A stretch of DNA of 62,127 nt from Deltaproteobacteria bacterium RIFCSPLOWO2_12_FULL_60_19 (lineage in GTDB: Bacteria > Desulfobacterota > Binatia > UBA9968). A program made the position numbers and the translations under genes. The first letter of the stretch is position 1. Every line of letters begins with the position of its first letter. Below, piece after piece: positions 36,188 through 46,575 of this stretch. The notes below the pieces were generated by a model. It did no database searches. It had not been told where the DNA came from and worked only from the letters and a program-made list of their open reading frames with translations. The stretch lies in assembly GCA_001798595.1 (NCBI GenBank), contig MGSS01000148.1, forward strand, positions 1-62,127, given 5' to 3'.

Positions 36188-37036
36188 TCAATTCACGTGG
36201 CTCCAGGCGTGGTAAGAGCTGCGCACCAGAGGACCGGATTCGACGTGGCGGAAGCCAAGCTGCTGGGCGTCGGCTTTGAGCTGTTGAAATTCGTCGGGCG
36301 TGACGTAGCGCTCGACCGGAAGCTGGTCGGTGGATGGCTGGAGATATTGGCCGATCGTTACGATATCGCATTTCATCTCGCGCAGATCGCGCAGCGTCGC
36401 CATCACCTCGTCCATAGCCTCGCCGACGCCGAGCATCAAGCCGGATTTGGTCAGAACCTCGGCTCGGATCGACTTCGCGGCTTTCAGTACATCTAGGGAG
36501 CGCTGATAGACCGAGCCGGGCCTGACTTTCTTATAAAGTCGCGGCACGGTTTCCACGTTGTGATTGAGCACGTCGATTCCGGATCGGACGACGGTCTCCA
36601 CGGCACTCTCGTCGCCTTTGAAGTCGGGAATCAGCACTTCGACCCGGATTCCGGGGTTGAGCGATTTGATCCAGAACACCGTTTTCGCAAAATGGGCCGA
36701 GCCGCCGTCGGGCAGATCGTCGCGATCGACTGAGGTCACGACGATGTGCTGCAATCCGAGATCCTTTACGGACAGCGCCACGTTGCGCGGCTCTTCGGGA
36801 TCCAGGAGCACCGGCTTGCCTTTGCCGATCGCGCAGAAGCGGCAGCCGCGGGTGCAGATATCCCCCAAGATCAAAAACGTGGCGGTGTTGTGCGCCCAGC
36901 ACTCGCCGATATTCGGGCAGCGCGCCTCCTCGCAAACGGTGTGGAGACTACGGTCTCTTAGAATCCGTTTGAGCTGGAGATAATTTGCGCTGCCAGGCGC
37001 TCTGACTTTAACCCAGTCGGGATGTCTTCGAGGCAT
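36188..37036 (-). CDS. lipA: Lipoyl synthase
   Basis: Radical SAM enzyme that inserts two sulfurs into protein-bound octanoyl groups. The 282 residues contain the auxiliary cluster motif CEEARCPNIGEC (C-x4-C-x5-C, about residues 36-47), the radical SAM motif CTRGCRFC (about 62-69) and the C-terminal RSSYHAWSH with the conserved serine that ligates the auxiliary cluster. Its first 79 bases lie inside the end of lipB in another frame; the conserved start RRHPDWVKVRAP requires this overlap. It is last in the aceE-aceF-lpdA-lipB-lipA run, and so probably serves the E2 protein encoded upstream. Confidence 0.97.
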   Translation of the reverse strand: MPRRHPDWVKVRAPGSANYLQLKRILRDRSLHTVCEEARCPNIGECWAHNTATFLILGDICTRGCRFCAIGKGKPVLLDPEEPRNVALSVKDLGLQHIVVTSVDRDDLPDGGSAHFAKTVFWIKSLNPGIRVEVLIPDFKGDESAVETVVRSGIDVLNHNVETVPRLYKKVRPGSVYQRSLDVLKAAKSIRAEVLTKSGLMLGVGEAMDEVMATLRDLREMKCDIVTIGQYLQPSTDQLPVERYVTPDEFQQLKADAQQLGFRHVESGPLVRSSYHAWSHVN

Positions 37037-37671
37037 AGTTCCTTCAGTTCTTCAAAACCGAATCGCGCGACGAAATTGCGCACAAATTCTCGTTTCACAT
37101 GCTCCGGTGAAATCTCCCGTCCCAACTCTTTTCGGATCGACGTGACTTCGGCCCAGCTCAGTCCACATGGGACAATGCGATTGAAGTAGCTCAGATCGGG
37201 GTTCACGTTGAGCGCCACACCGTGATAGGTAATGCGCTTCCTTACCGCCACCCCGATAGAGGCGATCTTCCTGTTCTCGATCCACACGCCGGTCCACGGC
37301 GGTTTGCTGTCGGCAACGAGGCCGAACGACGCGAGAGCGTCAATGGTCGCCAGCTCCAGATTTCTTAAGTATCTATGAACGTCTTTTCTCAGCGTGGAGT
37401 TCAAATCCAGGATCGGATAGGCGACCAACTGCCCCGGTCCATGATAGGTCACGTCGCCGCCGCGGCTGGTGCGCAAAACCGGAATCTCTCCCGGAGAAAG
37501 AACGTTCGATTCTTTGCCGCTCCGGCCCAGGGTAAAGACGTGCGGATGCTCGACCAGGAGCAGGATGTCCGCGAAGCTTTGCTGCTGCTTCAACTCCAAC
37601 AGCCGCTCCTGGAGGGAGAGAGCCGCGAGGTAATCCATCCGGCCAAGGTCTGTGAGAAGCAGAGTTCGCAT
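36958..37671 (-). CDS. lipB: Octanoyl-[ACP]:protein N-octanoyltransferase
   Basis: Transfers octanoate from acyl carrier protein to lipoyl domains, the step before LipA. The 237 residues (start ATG 37671) show EHPHVFTLGRSGKESN, RGGDVTYHGPGQLVAYPILDL, the catalytic lysine in WIENRKIASIGVAVRK and the catalytic cysteine in IVPCGLSWAEVTSI. It starts 6 bases after lpdA and overlaps lipA by 79 bases. A much longer open frame upstream in the same phase is only antisense or shadow of lpdA. Confidence 0.96.
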   Translation of the reverse strand: MRTLLLTDLGRMDYLAALSLQERLLELKQQQSFADILLLVEHPHVFTLGRSGKESNVLSPGEIPVLRTSRGGDVTYHGPGQLVAYPILDLNSTLRKDVHRYLRNLELATIDALASFGLVADSKPPWTGVWIENRKIASIGVAVRKRITYHGVALNVNPDLSYFNRIVPCGLSWAEVTSIRKELGREISPEHVKREFVRNFVARFGFEELKELCLEDIPTGLKSERLAAQIISSSNGF

Positions 37672-37676
37672 TGCCC

Positions 37677-39092
37677 TTAAGATTTCTTTCGCGGCGCGGT
37701 ATGCGGAGAAGTGCCGTAAAAAGCTTCCGCGCATTCCATCAGCGTCTCGGACAGCGTCGGGTGAGGATGAACGGACTCGGCGATATCCCTCGCGGTCGCA
37801 CCCATCTGGACGGCAAGGACACCTTCGCCGATCAGCTCCCCCGCACCGTGTCCCACGATGCCGACACCGAGCAGCCGCTCGGTTTCCGGCTCGATAATGA
37901 GCTTGGTGAGACCGTCGGTCCGGTCGAGCGTCAACGCCCTGCCCGAAGCCGCCCAGGGGAATCTTGCGACTTCGACTTTGATCCCCTTCTCTTTGGCCTC
38001 CACTTCCGTCAGGCCGCACCAGGCCACTTCCGGATCGGTAAAGACGACCGCGGGAATAACGACGCCGTCGAAGCTGCTGGCCTCGCCGGCGATCGCCTCG
38101 ACCGCGATCTTCGCCTCTTTCGACGCCTTGTGCGCCAGCAGCGCGCCGCCGGCCACGTCGCCGATGGCGTAGATGTTCGGGTCCGCCGTCTGCCGTTGCG
38201 CGTTCACCTGCACAAAACCTTTGTCGTCGAGCGTGACCTTGGTGTTTTCCAGGCCGAGATCTTTGCAATTGGGCGCGCGCCCCACGGAGACCAGCACCCG
38301 GTCGTAACTCTCTTCTATCTGTTTGCCGTCGACGGCCAGCGTGACCTTGATCTGTTTGCCGCTGGTGGCCATCTTGACCACTTTCGTATTCAGGCGAATT
38401 TCTTTGAACGCCTTTTCCGCAAAGCGCATCACCGGACGAACGAGATCCGAATCTATTCCCACGAGCGTGGAACTCAACGCCTCGACCATCGCCACGCTGC
38501 TGCCGAGCGTCGCATAGACCGTCCCCAACTCCATCCCGATGTAGCCGCCGCCGACGACCAGCAGATTTCTGGGGATCTCCTCCAGCTCCAGCGCTTCGGT
38601 CGAGGTCATGACGCGCGGGTTCCCCAGGTCGAAGGCCGCCGGCATCGCAGGGCGGCTGCCCACGGCGATGATCGCCTTTTCGAAATGGACGAACTTCTGC
38701 CCCTCGCTGGTCTCGACTCTCAAGTTTTGCGAATCTTCGAAATGCCCTCTTCCCTGGAGCACCTGCACGCCGCGCTTCTGGCTGAGACCGCTGAGCCCCT
38801 GCCCCAGTTTGTCGAGCACGGAATCTTTCCAGGCGCGAAGCTTGTCGAGCTGGATTTTCGGCGCGCCGAAGCTGATGCCTCGGGCCTGAGACGCCTCGGC
38901 CTCGCGAATCATCCCGGTGGCGTGGAGCAGCGCCTTGGAAGGAATGCAACCGGCGTTGAGACAGACGCCGCCCAGACGCTTGTCCCGATCGACCAGAACG
39001 ACTTTTTTCCCCTTGTCCGCGGCGTAAAAGGCTGCGACATACCCTCCGGGCCCCGCGCCGACGACCACAATCTCCGCCTTGATCGCCTCCAT
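37677..39092 (-). CDS. lpdA: Dihydrolipoyl dehydrogenase (E3)
   Basis: FAD enzyme that reoxidises dihydrolipoamide of the pyruvate dehydrogenase complex. The ATG at 39092 overlaps the E2 stop codon (TGATG), giving 471 residues; a GTG at 39104 is possible. FAD site VVVGAGPGGYVAAFYAA, redox disulfide GGVCLNAGCIPSKALL, NAD site VVGGGYIGMELG, second FAD motif YAIGDVAGGALLAHKA and the His-Glu dyad in VHPHPTLSETLMECAEAF are all present. Translational coupling with aceF fits equal production of E2 and E3. Confidence 0.97.
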   Translation of the reverse strand: MEAIKAEIVVVGAGPGGYVAAFYAADKGKKVVLVDRDKRLGGVCLNAGCIPSKALLHATGMIREAEASQARGISFGAPKIQLDKLRAWKDSVLDKLGQGLSGLSQKRGVQVLQGRGHFEDSQNLRVETSEGQKFVHFEKAIIAVGSRPAMPAAFDLGNPRVMTSTEALELEEIPRNLLVVGGGYIGMELGTVYATLGSSVAMVEALSSTLVGIDSDLVRPVMRFAEKAFKEIRLNTKVVKMATSGKQIKVTLAVDGKQIEESYDRVLVSVGRAPNCKDLGLENTKVTLDDKGFVQVNAQRQTADPNIYAIGDVAGGALLAHKASKEAKIAVEAIAGEASSFDGVVIPAVVFTDPEVAWCGLTEVEAKEKGIKVEVARFPWAASGRALTLDRTDGLTKLIIEPETERLLGVGIVGHGAGELIGEGVLAVQMGATARDIAESVHPHPTLSETLMECAEAFYGTSPHTAPRKKS

Positions 39093-40390
39093 CACCCACG
39101 CCACTCCTTGAGTTCGTTTTCGGAAAAGTTTTCCAGCGCCTGAATCAGCTCGCGCACAAAGCGGACCGCGTTCGCGCCGTCGATCACGCGATGATCGTAC
39201 GAGAGCGCGAGCGGCAGCATCATCCGCGTCTCGGTTTTTTTATCTTTCACCAGCGGCTTGAGCGCGGCGCGGCCCAATCCGAGCACCGCCACCTCCGGCT
39301 TGTTTACGATCGGCGTAAAGTGGCCGCCGCCGATCCCGCCCTGATTCGAGATGGAAAACGTCCCCCCTTGAAGCTCCTCCAGCGAAACTTTTCGCTGCCG
39401 CGTTCTCTCAACCAGGGTATTTAACTCCAACGACAAGCTGAAAATAGTTTTTTGATCGACATCCCGCACGACCGGCACGATCAACCCGGCGTCCGTGTCG
39501 ACGGCCACGCCCAGATGGTAGTACCGCTTATAAATAATCTCCCCTGTCGCTTCGTCGAAGCTCGAATTGAAGATCGGATATTTTTTCAGCGCCGCGGCCG
39601 CGGCCTTCATCGCCAACGGCGTAAAGGTCAGGTGCGTCCCCTTTTTCTCGAAGCGGGGGCCGTATTTCTTCATCAGCGCGAGGAGATTGGTGATGTCGGC
39701 CTCGTCCATCTGCGTGATGTGGGGGATCGTGGTCCAGGACTCGACCATGCGCTGCGCCACGGTCCGCCTGAGAGCGGACATGCGCTTTTTCTCGACCGGA
39801 CCCCACTTGGAAAAATCGACGCCCTTGGCGGCCGGCGGCGGCGTCTCGCGCGACGGCGCAGGCGCGGCGGCGGCCTCTTGCAGCGCCGCGATGTAGGCCT
39901 TTAAATCTTGCAGCGCGATTCTCCCGCCCCGCTCACTCCCTTTCACGCGGGTAAGATCGATGCCCAGCTCCTGGGCGATCTTTCTCACCGAGGGCGCGGC
40001 CGGAGGAGGAAATCCGCTGCGCGATTCGTAGCGATGGGCGTCCGCTCCTGGAGCTGCGGCATTCTCTCGGACAGGCGCGGCCGCTTGCGCGGCCGCAATT
40101 GCGGAACTCTTGACGGAAGCCCTGGCAGGCTCTTCTTTCTTCGCCTGGTCGGCGGCCCCTTCCACGGTGACGGAGATGAGCACCTGGCCCACCTGAACCT
40201 GGTCGCCCGATTTAACGTGAATCTTTGCGACCTTGCCGGCGCCGGGCGATGGAATCGGCCCGACGGCCTTCTCCGTCTCCAGCTCGAGGACCACCTGGTC
40301 GCGCTCGATCGTGGCCCCTTCGGCGACCAGAATATTCGCCACCGTCGCGGACTCGACGCCTTCCGCTAGTCGAGGAACTCTAATGTCCAT
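39092..40390 (-). CDS. aceF: Pyruvate dehydrogenase E2, dihydrolipoamide acetyltransferase
   Basis: Core of the PDH complex, 432 residues. One lipoyl domain (residues 1-76) carries the lipoate lysine in ELETEKAVGP. An Ala/Pro-rich linker (about 80-125) leads to the peripheral-subunit-binding domain (SVRKIAQELGIDLTRVKGSERGGRIALQDL, about 130-165). After a second linker comes the catalytic domain (about 200-432), ending YDHRVIDGANAVRFV with the active-site HxxxDG. One lipoyl domain instead of the three of E. coli is common. It lies 45 bases after aceE and overlaps lpdA. Confidence 0.97.
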   Translation of the reverse strand: MDIRVPRLAEGVESATVANILVAEGATIERDQVVLELETEKAVGPIPSPGAGKVAKIHVKSGDQVQVGQVLISVTVEGAADQAKKEEPARASVKSSAIAAAQAAAPVRENAAAPGADAHRYESRSGFPPPAAPSVRKIAQELGIDLTRVKGSERGGRIALQDLKAYIAALQEAAAAPAPSRETPPPAAKGVDFSKWGPVEKKRMSALRRTVAQRMVESWTTIPHITQMDEADITNLLALMKKYGPRFEKKGTHLTFTPLAMKAAAAALKKYPIFNSSFDEATGEIIYKRYYHLGVAVDTDAGLIVPVVRDVDQKTIFSLSLELNTLVERTRQRKVSLEELQGGTFSISNQGGIGGGHFTPIVNKPEVAVLGLGRAALKPLVKDKKTETRMMLPLALSYDHRVIDGANAVRFVRELIQALENFSENELKEWRG

Positions 40391-40435
40391 GGAATTTTCT
40401 TCTTGGGAATTTCGCCTTGAAGCGTTCGCTCTGGG

Positions 40436-43168
<2,733 letters not shown>

Positions 43169-43299
43169 CTATTACCCTCGCAAATGGAAGAACAATGACT
43201 CTTCTTGGACTCTTCTTGGGCTTGGGTTAATTTACAGAATCCACACCGGGGAATCAATCCGATTTTCGCCGTCCACGCTCCGTTGGGCTTAGGCGTTCA

Positions 43300-44019
43300 A
43301 TGAGATTTTTAGACCTAACTCTTTCTACGCCCGAGCGCAACCTGGCGTGCGACGAAGCGCTGCTCCATTGGTGTGAGGAGAGCGAGGGCGACGAGATCCT
43401 CAGAGTCTGGGAAGCGAGCCATCCATTCGCGGTGGTCGGCTACGGCGGAAAAGTCGCCGCAGAGGTGAATCTCCCCGCGTGCAGGAAGCTGGGAATCGCC
43501 GTTCTCAGGAGATGTAGCGGAGGAGGAGCGGTCGTGCAAGGGCCGGGATGTCTTAACTACGCGCTCGTGCTGAGGACCGGCGGCGACAATTCGCTGCATC
43601 GAGTGCCTGAGACGAACCGCTTCGTCCTGGAACGAGTCAAGCAGGCCCTCGAACCGATCGTCGGACCGGGCATCGAGATCCAAGGCAGCAGCGACCTCGC
43701 GTTACAAAACAAGAAATTTTCCGGCAACGCCCAATACCGCAAGCGCCGCTATTTTTTGTTTCACGGCACCGCTTTGCTCCATTTCGACATCTCTCTTATC
43801 GAAAAACTCCTGCCCATGCCCGCCAAGCAACCCGCCTACCGCAAAAACCGCCCCCACGAGAATTTTCTGACCAACCTGATGCTTCCGGCCGACAAGGTCA
43901 AGAAGGCGCTGAGACAATCATGGAGCGCCGGGGAAGAATTCAAAAATATCCCCTTGGAAACAATTGAGAGATTGGCACGGGAGCGATATTCCCGCGACGA
44001 CTGGAATTTAAAGTTTTAA
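43300..44019 (+). CDS. Lipoate-protein ligase A family protein
   Basis: A 239-residue BPL/LplA-fold protein: RNLACDEALLHWC at the start, RRCSGGGAVVQGPGCLNYALVL (RRxSGGGAV substrate loop, about residues 69-90), DLALQNKKFSGNAQYRKRRYFLFHGTALLHFD (catalytic lysine region, about 128-158). It lacks the extra C-terminal domain of E. coli LplA. It may attach salvaged lipoate, or transfer octanoyl/lipoyl groups between proteins. It is transcribed away from aceE, which together with lipB and lipA gives both synthesis and salvage routes in one place. Confidence 0.88.
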   Translation: MRFLDLTLSTPERNLACDEALLHWCEESEGDEILRVWEASHPFAVVGYGGKVAAEVNLPACRKLGIAVLRRCSGGGAVVQGPGCLNYALVLRTGGDNSLHRVPETNRFVLERVKQALEPIVGPGIEIQGSSDLALQNKKFSGNAQYRKRRYFLFHGTALLHFDISLIEKLLPMPAKQPAYRKNRPHENFLTNLMLPADKVKKALRQSWSAGEEFKNIPLETIERLARERYSRDDWNLKF

Positions 44020-44104
44020 CAGGCCGCGCATTCAGAAGAGCCGTCCAGCTGTTGCTTTCACTTTGAAAGCAACCTAAATTAACCAAATCTGAAGCCGTCT
44101 CTGC

Positions 44105-44395
44105 ATGCTTAAAAAAACCTCCAAGACAGGATACCTTGCTCGCCTCGCTAAAGACCGGGCCAAGGCGGAGCTTCTCAACTACGCCGCTGGAGAATATCTG
44201 GAAGGAAAGGCATCGTTAAGCGAGCTTGCGAAGAAGACCGGCCTGGATGTGCCCGCGATCATGGATGAGGTTGCCGGAGTCAAAGGGGGCGAGAAGCGGG
44301 CCGTTGAGGCTTTTTTGTCCGCCGTGGAAACGCTCTCGAAGTTAAACAAAGATCCAGAGTTCTATCAGCTGGCGGTCAAAGCCGTGAGGGAATAA
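44105..44395 (+). CDS. Small HTH-like protein, possible antitoxin
   Basis: A 96-residue protein. The central part AELLNYAAGEYLEGKASLSELAKKTGLDVPAIMDEVA looks like a helix-turn-helix of the kind found in UPF0175-like antitoxins. A basic N-terminus (MLKKTSKTGYLARLAKDRAK) precedes it. No toxin gene is adjacent on the same strand. The ribosome binding site is weak. The AATT-centred palindromes begin 63 bases after its stop, and they could be binding sites for this or a related regulator (inference). Confidence 0.55.
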   Translation: MLKKTSKTGYLARLAKDRAKAELLNYAAGEYLEGKASLSELAKKTGLDVPAIMDEVAGVKGGEKRAVEAFLSAVETLSKLNKDPEFYQLAVKAVRE

Positions 44396-44457
44396 ACGCG
44401 GGCATTGTCGGCAACGGCGTCCAGAGCGGTTAAAACGCCTGGCCCCGCGATCATTGT

Positions 44458-44483
44458 CACGTTTTCGCAATTGCGAAAACGTG
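44458..44483. repeat. AATT-centred palindrome P1
   Basis: Arms CACGTTTTCGC and GCGAAAACGTG flank AATT; 26 bases, perfect. Followed on the plus strand by AAAG, so the end reads GTGAAAG. The inner 20 bases are identical to P4 at 59854-59875. Confidence 0.75.
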
Positions 44484-44509
44484 AAAGATTCAGCGCTCCG
44501 CCCATTTCG

Positions 44510-44533
44510 ACCTTTTGAGAATTCTCAAAAGGT
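44510..44533. repeat. AATT-centred palindrome P2
   Basis: Arms ACCTTTTGAG and CTCAAAAGGT flank AATT; 24 bases, perfect. The arm sequence differs from P1 at several positions, each matched by a compensating change on the other arm. Again followed by GAAAG. Confidence 0.75.
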
Positions 44534-44599
44534 GAAAGTATCGGCATAAGCGCGCTACGGGAATTTCTCGATTCGGCCTCGCCGTCCCGATAACAGTTG

Positions 44600-44625
44600 C
44601 ACGTTTGTGCAATTGCGCAAACGTG
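44600..44625. repeat. AATT-centred palindrome P3
   Basis: Arms CACGTTTGTGC and GCGCAAACGTG flank AATT; 26 bases, with one T-G pair that is a wobble in RNA. Followed by ACAAG. Confidence 0.7.
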
Positions 44626-44780
44626 ACAAGCCAGTTTCCTTTGCATATGCGTGGAAGTTTGCAAGCGTGGTTCTAAGTCAACCGACATGTAGATTCCAAA
44701 TCCTGCCCCGCAGCGGCACTGTCCGAGCAAGAAGGGGGTCGGCGGCGCTCTGTCAAGATTGTCTTGTCGGAGGGAAAAGC

Positions 44781-44812
44781 CGTGACTCGTGCTCGTGGCT
44801 CGTGATCGTGAG
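44781..44812. repeat. CGTGCTCGTG-type repeat (family F3)
   Basis: A run of imperfect CTCGTG units (CGTGACTCGTGCTCGTGGCT and onward). Same family as 8349-8424 and 53780-53858. Confidence 0.5.
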
Positions 44813-44865
44813 TGGGGAAAGAGACGCGTTCGTGATTCCTGGCTCGGCTAAACTTAGCGGGTTCC

Positions 44866-45300
44866 TCACCGCTGGTACAATACTTTCAGAGAAAAGGCTT
44901 TATAACGCTGGATCAGTTGGAAGTCTTCCCGATTAAAGGTGAAGAGGTCCGCTCCGATGCGGCGGGCGCACAGCGCAAGGAGGATATCGTTCAGCATCTG
45001 CTGGACTTTGGATTTCCGGCTGGTCTCTTTTTGCGTCGCTCGGGCAACGAGTTTCCCCGCTTCTTTCCAGTCCGAGAACGTAGGGGCGATCACGCGGCCG
45101 GCTCGTTCAAGTACTCCAACGTACCGTTCAACCAAACCGATAGCTTGGGCATCGAGAGCGCCCGCGTAAAGCTCCTCGACGACAATGCTGGAAAGATGGG
45201 TCTGAAACACCAGGGGCAAGAATTGCCGCTCGAAAAACGCCGCGCCCTTCTCGGACCTCATGGCAAAGAGGTAGACATTCGTGTCCAGAAGGATGGGCAA
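44866..45300 (-). CDS. VapC-like PIN-domain toxin
   Basis: A 144-residue PIN-domain RNase. The acidic residues of the active site are D6 in LLDTNVYLF, E43 in IVVEELYAGA, D105 in MLNDILLALCARRIGADLFTFNREDF and the following D/E. Family members cut tRNA or other RNAs. It follows the RHH antitoxin gene after 5 bases, so the two form one operon. Confidence 0.9.
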   Translation of the reverse strand: MPILLDTNVYLFAMRSEKGAAFFERQFLPLVFQTHLSSIVVEELYAGALDAQAIGLVERYVGVLERAGRVIAPTFSDWKEAGKLVARATQKETSRKSKVQQMLNDILLALCARRIGADLFTFNREDFQLIQRYKAFSLKVLYQR

Positions 45301-45305
45301 CGGGC

Positions 45306-45503
45306 TTACCTGTAGACGTCCGCGAACCGACCTCTGCCTTTGCGGATCAGCTCTTTGAGAGCGATTTCGATCTCTCTGTTGGTGAGGGTCTCACGAAGCG
45401 CTCTGGTGATAGCCTCAGTGTTAGAGGCGGCTTTCAAGTGTTTCCGAGCTTTTCTCAGCAGCTCTTCATTCAACAAAACGCTGGTGCGTCTCTTGGTTGC
45501 CAT
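45306..45503 (-). CDS. VapB-like ribbon-helix-helix antitoxin
   Basis: Sixty-five residues: the N-terminal half RRTSVLLNEELLRKARKHLKAASNTEAITRALRETL is a ribbon-helix-helix of the DUF2191 type, the basic C-terminal tail IRKGRGRFADVYR likely binds the toxin. First gene of the pair, 5 bases before the PIN-domain gene. Its promoter probably lies in 45504-45560 with autorepression expected for the family. Confidence 0.88.
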   Translation of the reverse strand: MATKRRTSVLLNEELLRKARKHLKAASNTEAITRALRETLTNREIEIALKELIRKGRGRFADVYR

Positions 45504-45628
45504 GCGTATCTCCTGTGTATGCCCAGAATATCAAAGTCGTAATATCACTTCAAATCCCCTTGCACGGCTCGCGAGGCATATCGGGGAAGGCGCCAAAATG
45601 GCGCCTTAAAGTTTTATGCACAGCCTCC

Positions 45629-46564
45629 CTACATCAGAACCTGAATCAGCGCTTTGGCGGCTTCGGGAGAAACTCCGAGCGGACGATGGGCAAGCGGACC
45701 GCCTTCGGCGAGAACGGGTTCCAGCTCGTCCAGGCTGGGAAGGTCGGTGCGTTTCCAGAAAAGGCCGATGGGAATGGCGTCGCCCCAGAGGTAGGCCTTG
45801 TCGATGGCGGCGTGGAAGTTCGTCGGGTCATGGCCCATCTCTTCGAGTTTTTTGACGCGGGCTTTAAAAAACTCATGGCTGTTGTCGTTGTTGTAGGTGA
45901 CGCAAGGGCTGAACACGTCAATGAGCGAAAAGCCTCTGTGCCGGATGCCGCCTTTGATAAGCTCCACCAGCTGTTTTACCTGTCCGGTAAATCCGCGCGC
46001 TACGTAGGTCGCGCCAGCGGCGATGGCGAGGGGGATCGGATTGATCGGGTTCTCCACGCTGCCGAACGGCGTGCTCTTGGTCTTCATCCCTTTGATGCTG
46101 GTGGGCGAAATTTGTCCGGTGGTCAGTCCATAGATCTGATTGTCCATGACGAGATAGGTGAGATCGACGTTGCGGCGCATGGTGTGGAGAAAGTGGTTCC
46201 CGCCGATGCCGTAGCCGTCGCCGTCGCCGCCGGTCACGATGACCTTCAGTTTGTGATTCGCCAGCTGAGCGCCCGTAGCCACCGCCACGGCGCGGCCGTG
46301 CAGCGTGTGCATGCCGTAGGCGTTGACATAGCCCGGCAGGTTGGAAGAGCAGCCGATGCCGCTCACGGTCAGCACCTCGTGCGGTTGGAGTTCCAGCTCG
46401 ACGAGCGCCTGCTTGAGCGCGGCGAGCAGACCGAAATCGCCGCAGCCCGGACACCAATCCGGGTCCACTCTCCCCTTGAAGTCCTTGACGGTCAGCTTGG
46501 GACCTTCCCGTTTGGCTTCAACGCTTCTGCTTTTGGACTCTTCTTTCATCATCGGTAGGCTCAT
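45629..46564 (-). CDS. korB: 2-oxoacid:ferredoxin oxidoreductase subunit beta
   Basis: ThDP-binding subunit, 311 residues, working with the fused gamma-alpha subunit upstream to oxidise 2-oxoglutarate (or a related 2-oxoacid) with ferredoxin. DPDWCPGCGDFGLL carries two cluster cysteines, TVSGIGCSSNLPGYV a third; the ThDP-Mg site is VTGGDGDGYGIGGNHFLH and MDNQIYGLTTGQISPTS follows. A conserved cysteine is seen in IDVFSPCVTYNN. It starts 11 bases after korA. Confidence 0.94.
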   Translation of the reverse strand: MSLPMMKEESKSRSVEAKREGPKLTVKDFKGRVDPDWCPGCGDFGLLAALKQALVELELQPHEVLTVSGIGCSSNLPGYVNAYGMHTLHGRAVAVATGAQLANHKLKVIVTGGDGDGYGIGGNHFLHTMRRNVDLTYLVMDNQIYGLTTGQISPTSIKGMKTKSTPFGSVENPINPIPLAIAAGATYVARGFTGQVKQLVELIKGGIRHRGFSLIDVFSPCVTYNNDNSHEFFKARVKKLEEMGHDPTNFHAAIDKAYLWGDAIPIGLFWKRTDLPSLDELEPVLAEGGPLAHRPLGVSPEAAKALIQVLM

Positions 46565-46575
46565 AACTCTTCTCC

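Larger units (their letters stand above)
44396..44865. other. Gene-free region with three palindromes and a repeat
   Basis: About 470 bases between the small HTH-like gene and vapC without a credible gene. It holds three palindromes with AATT centres (44458-44483, 44510-44533, 44600-44625) and a CGTGCTCGTG-type repeat (44781-44812). Confidence 0.6.

Noticed and set aside
36958-39099. One 713-codon frame as a single protein
   Set aside because: Only the last 237 codons (lipB) are real; the first part is an out-of-frame reading of lpdA.
44365-44730. A 121-codon minus-strand frame across the palindromes
   Set aside because: Cysteine-rich, without a ribosome binding site, and it overlaps the small HTH-like gene; the palindromes explain the sequence better.
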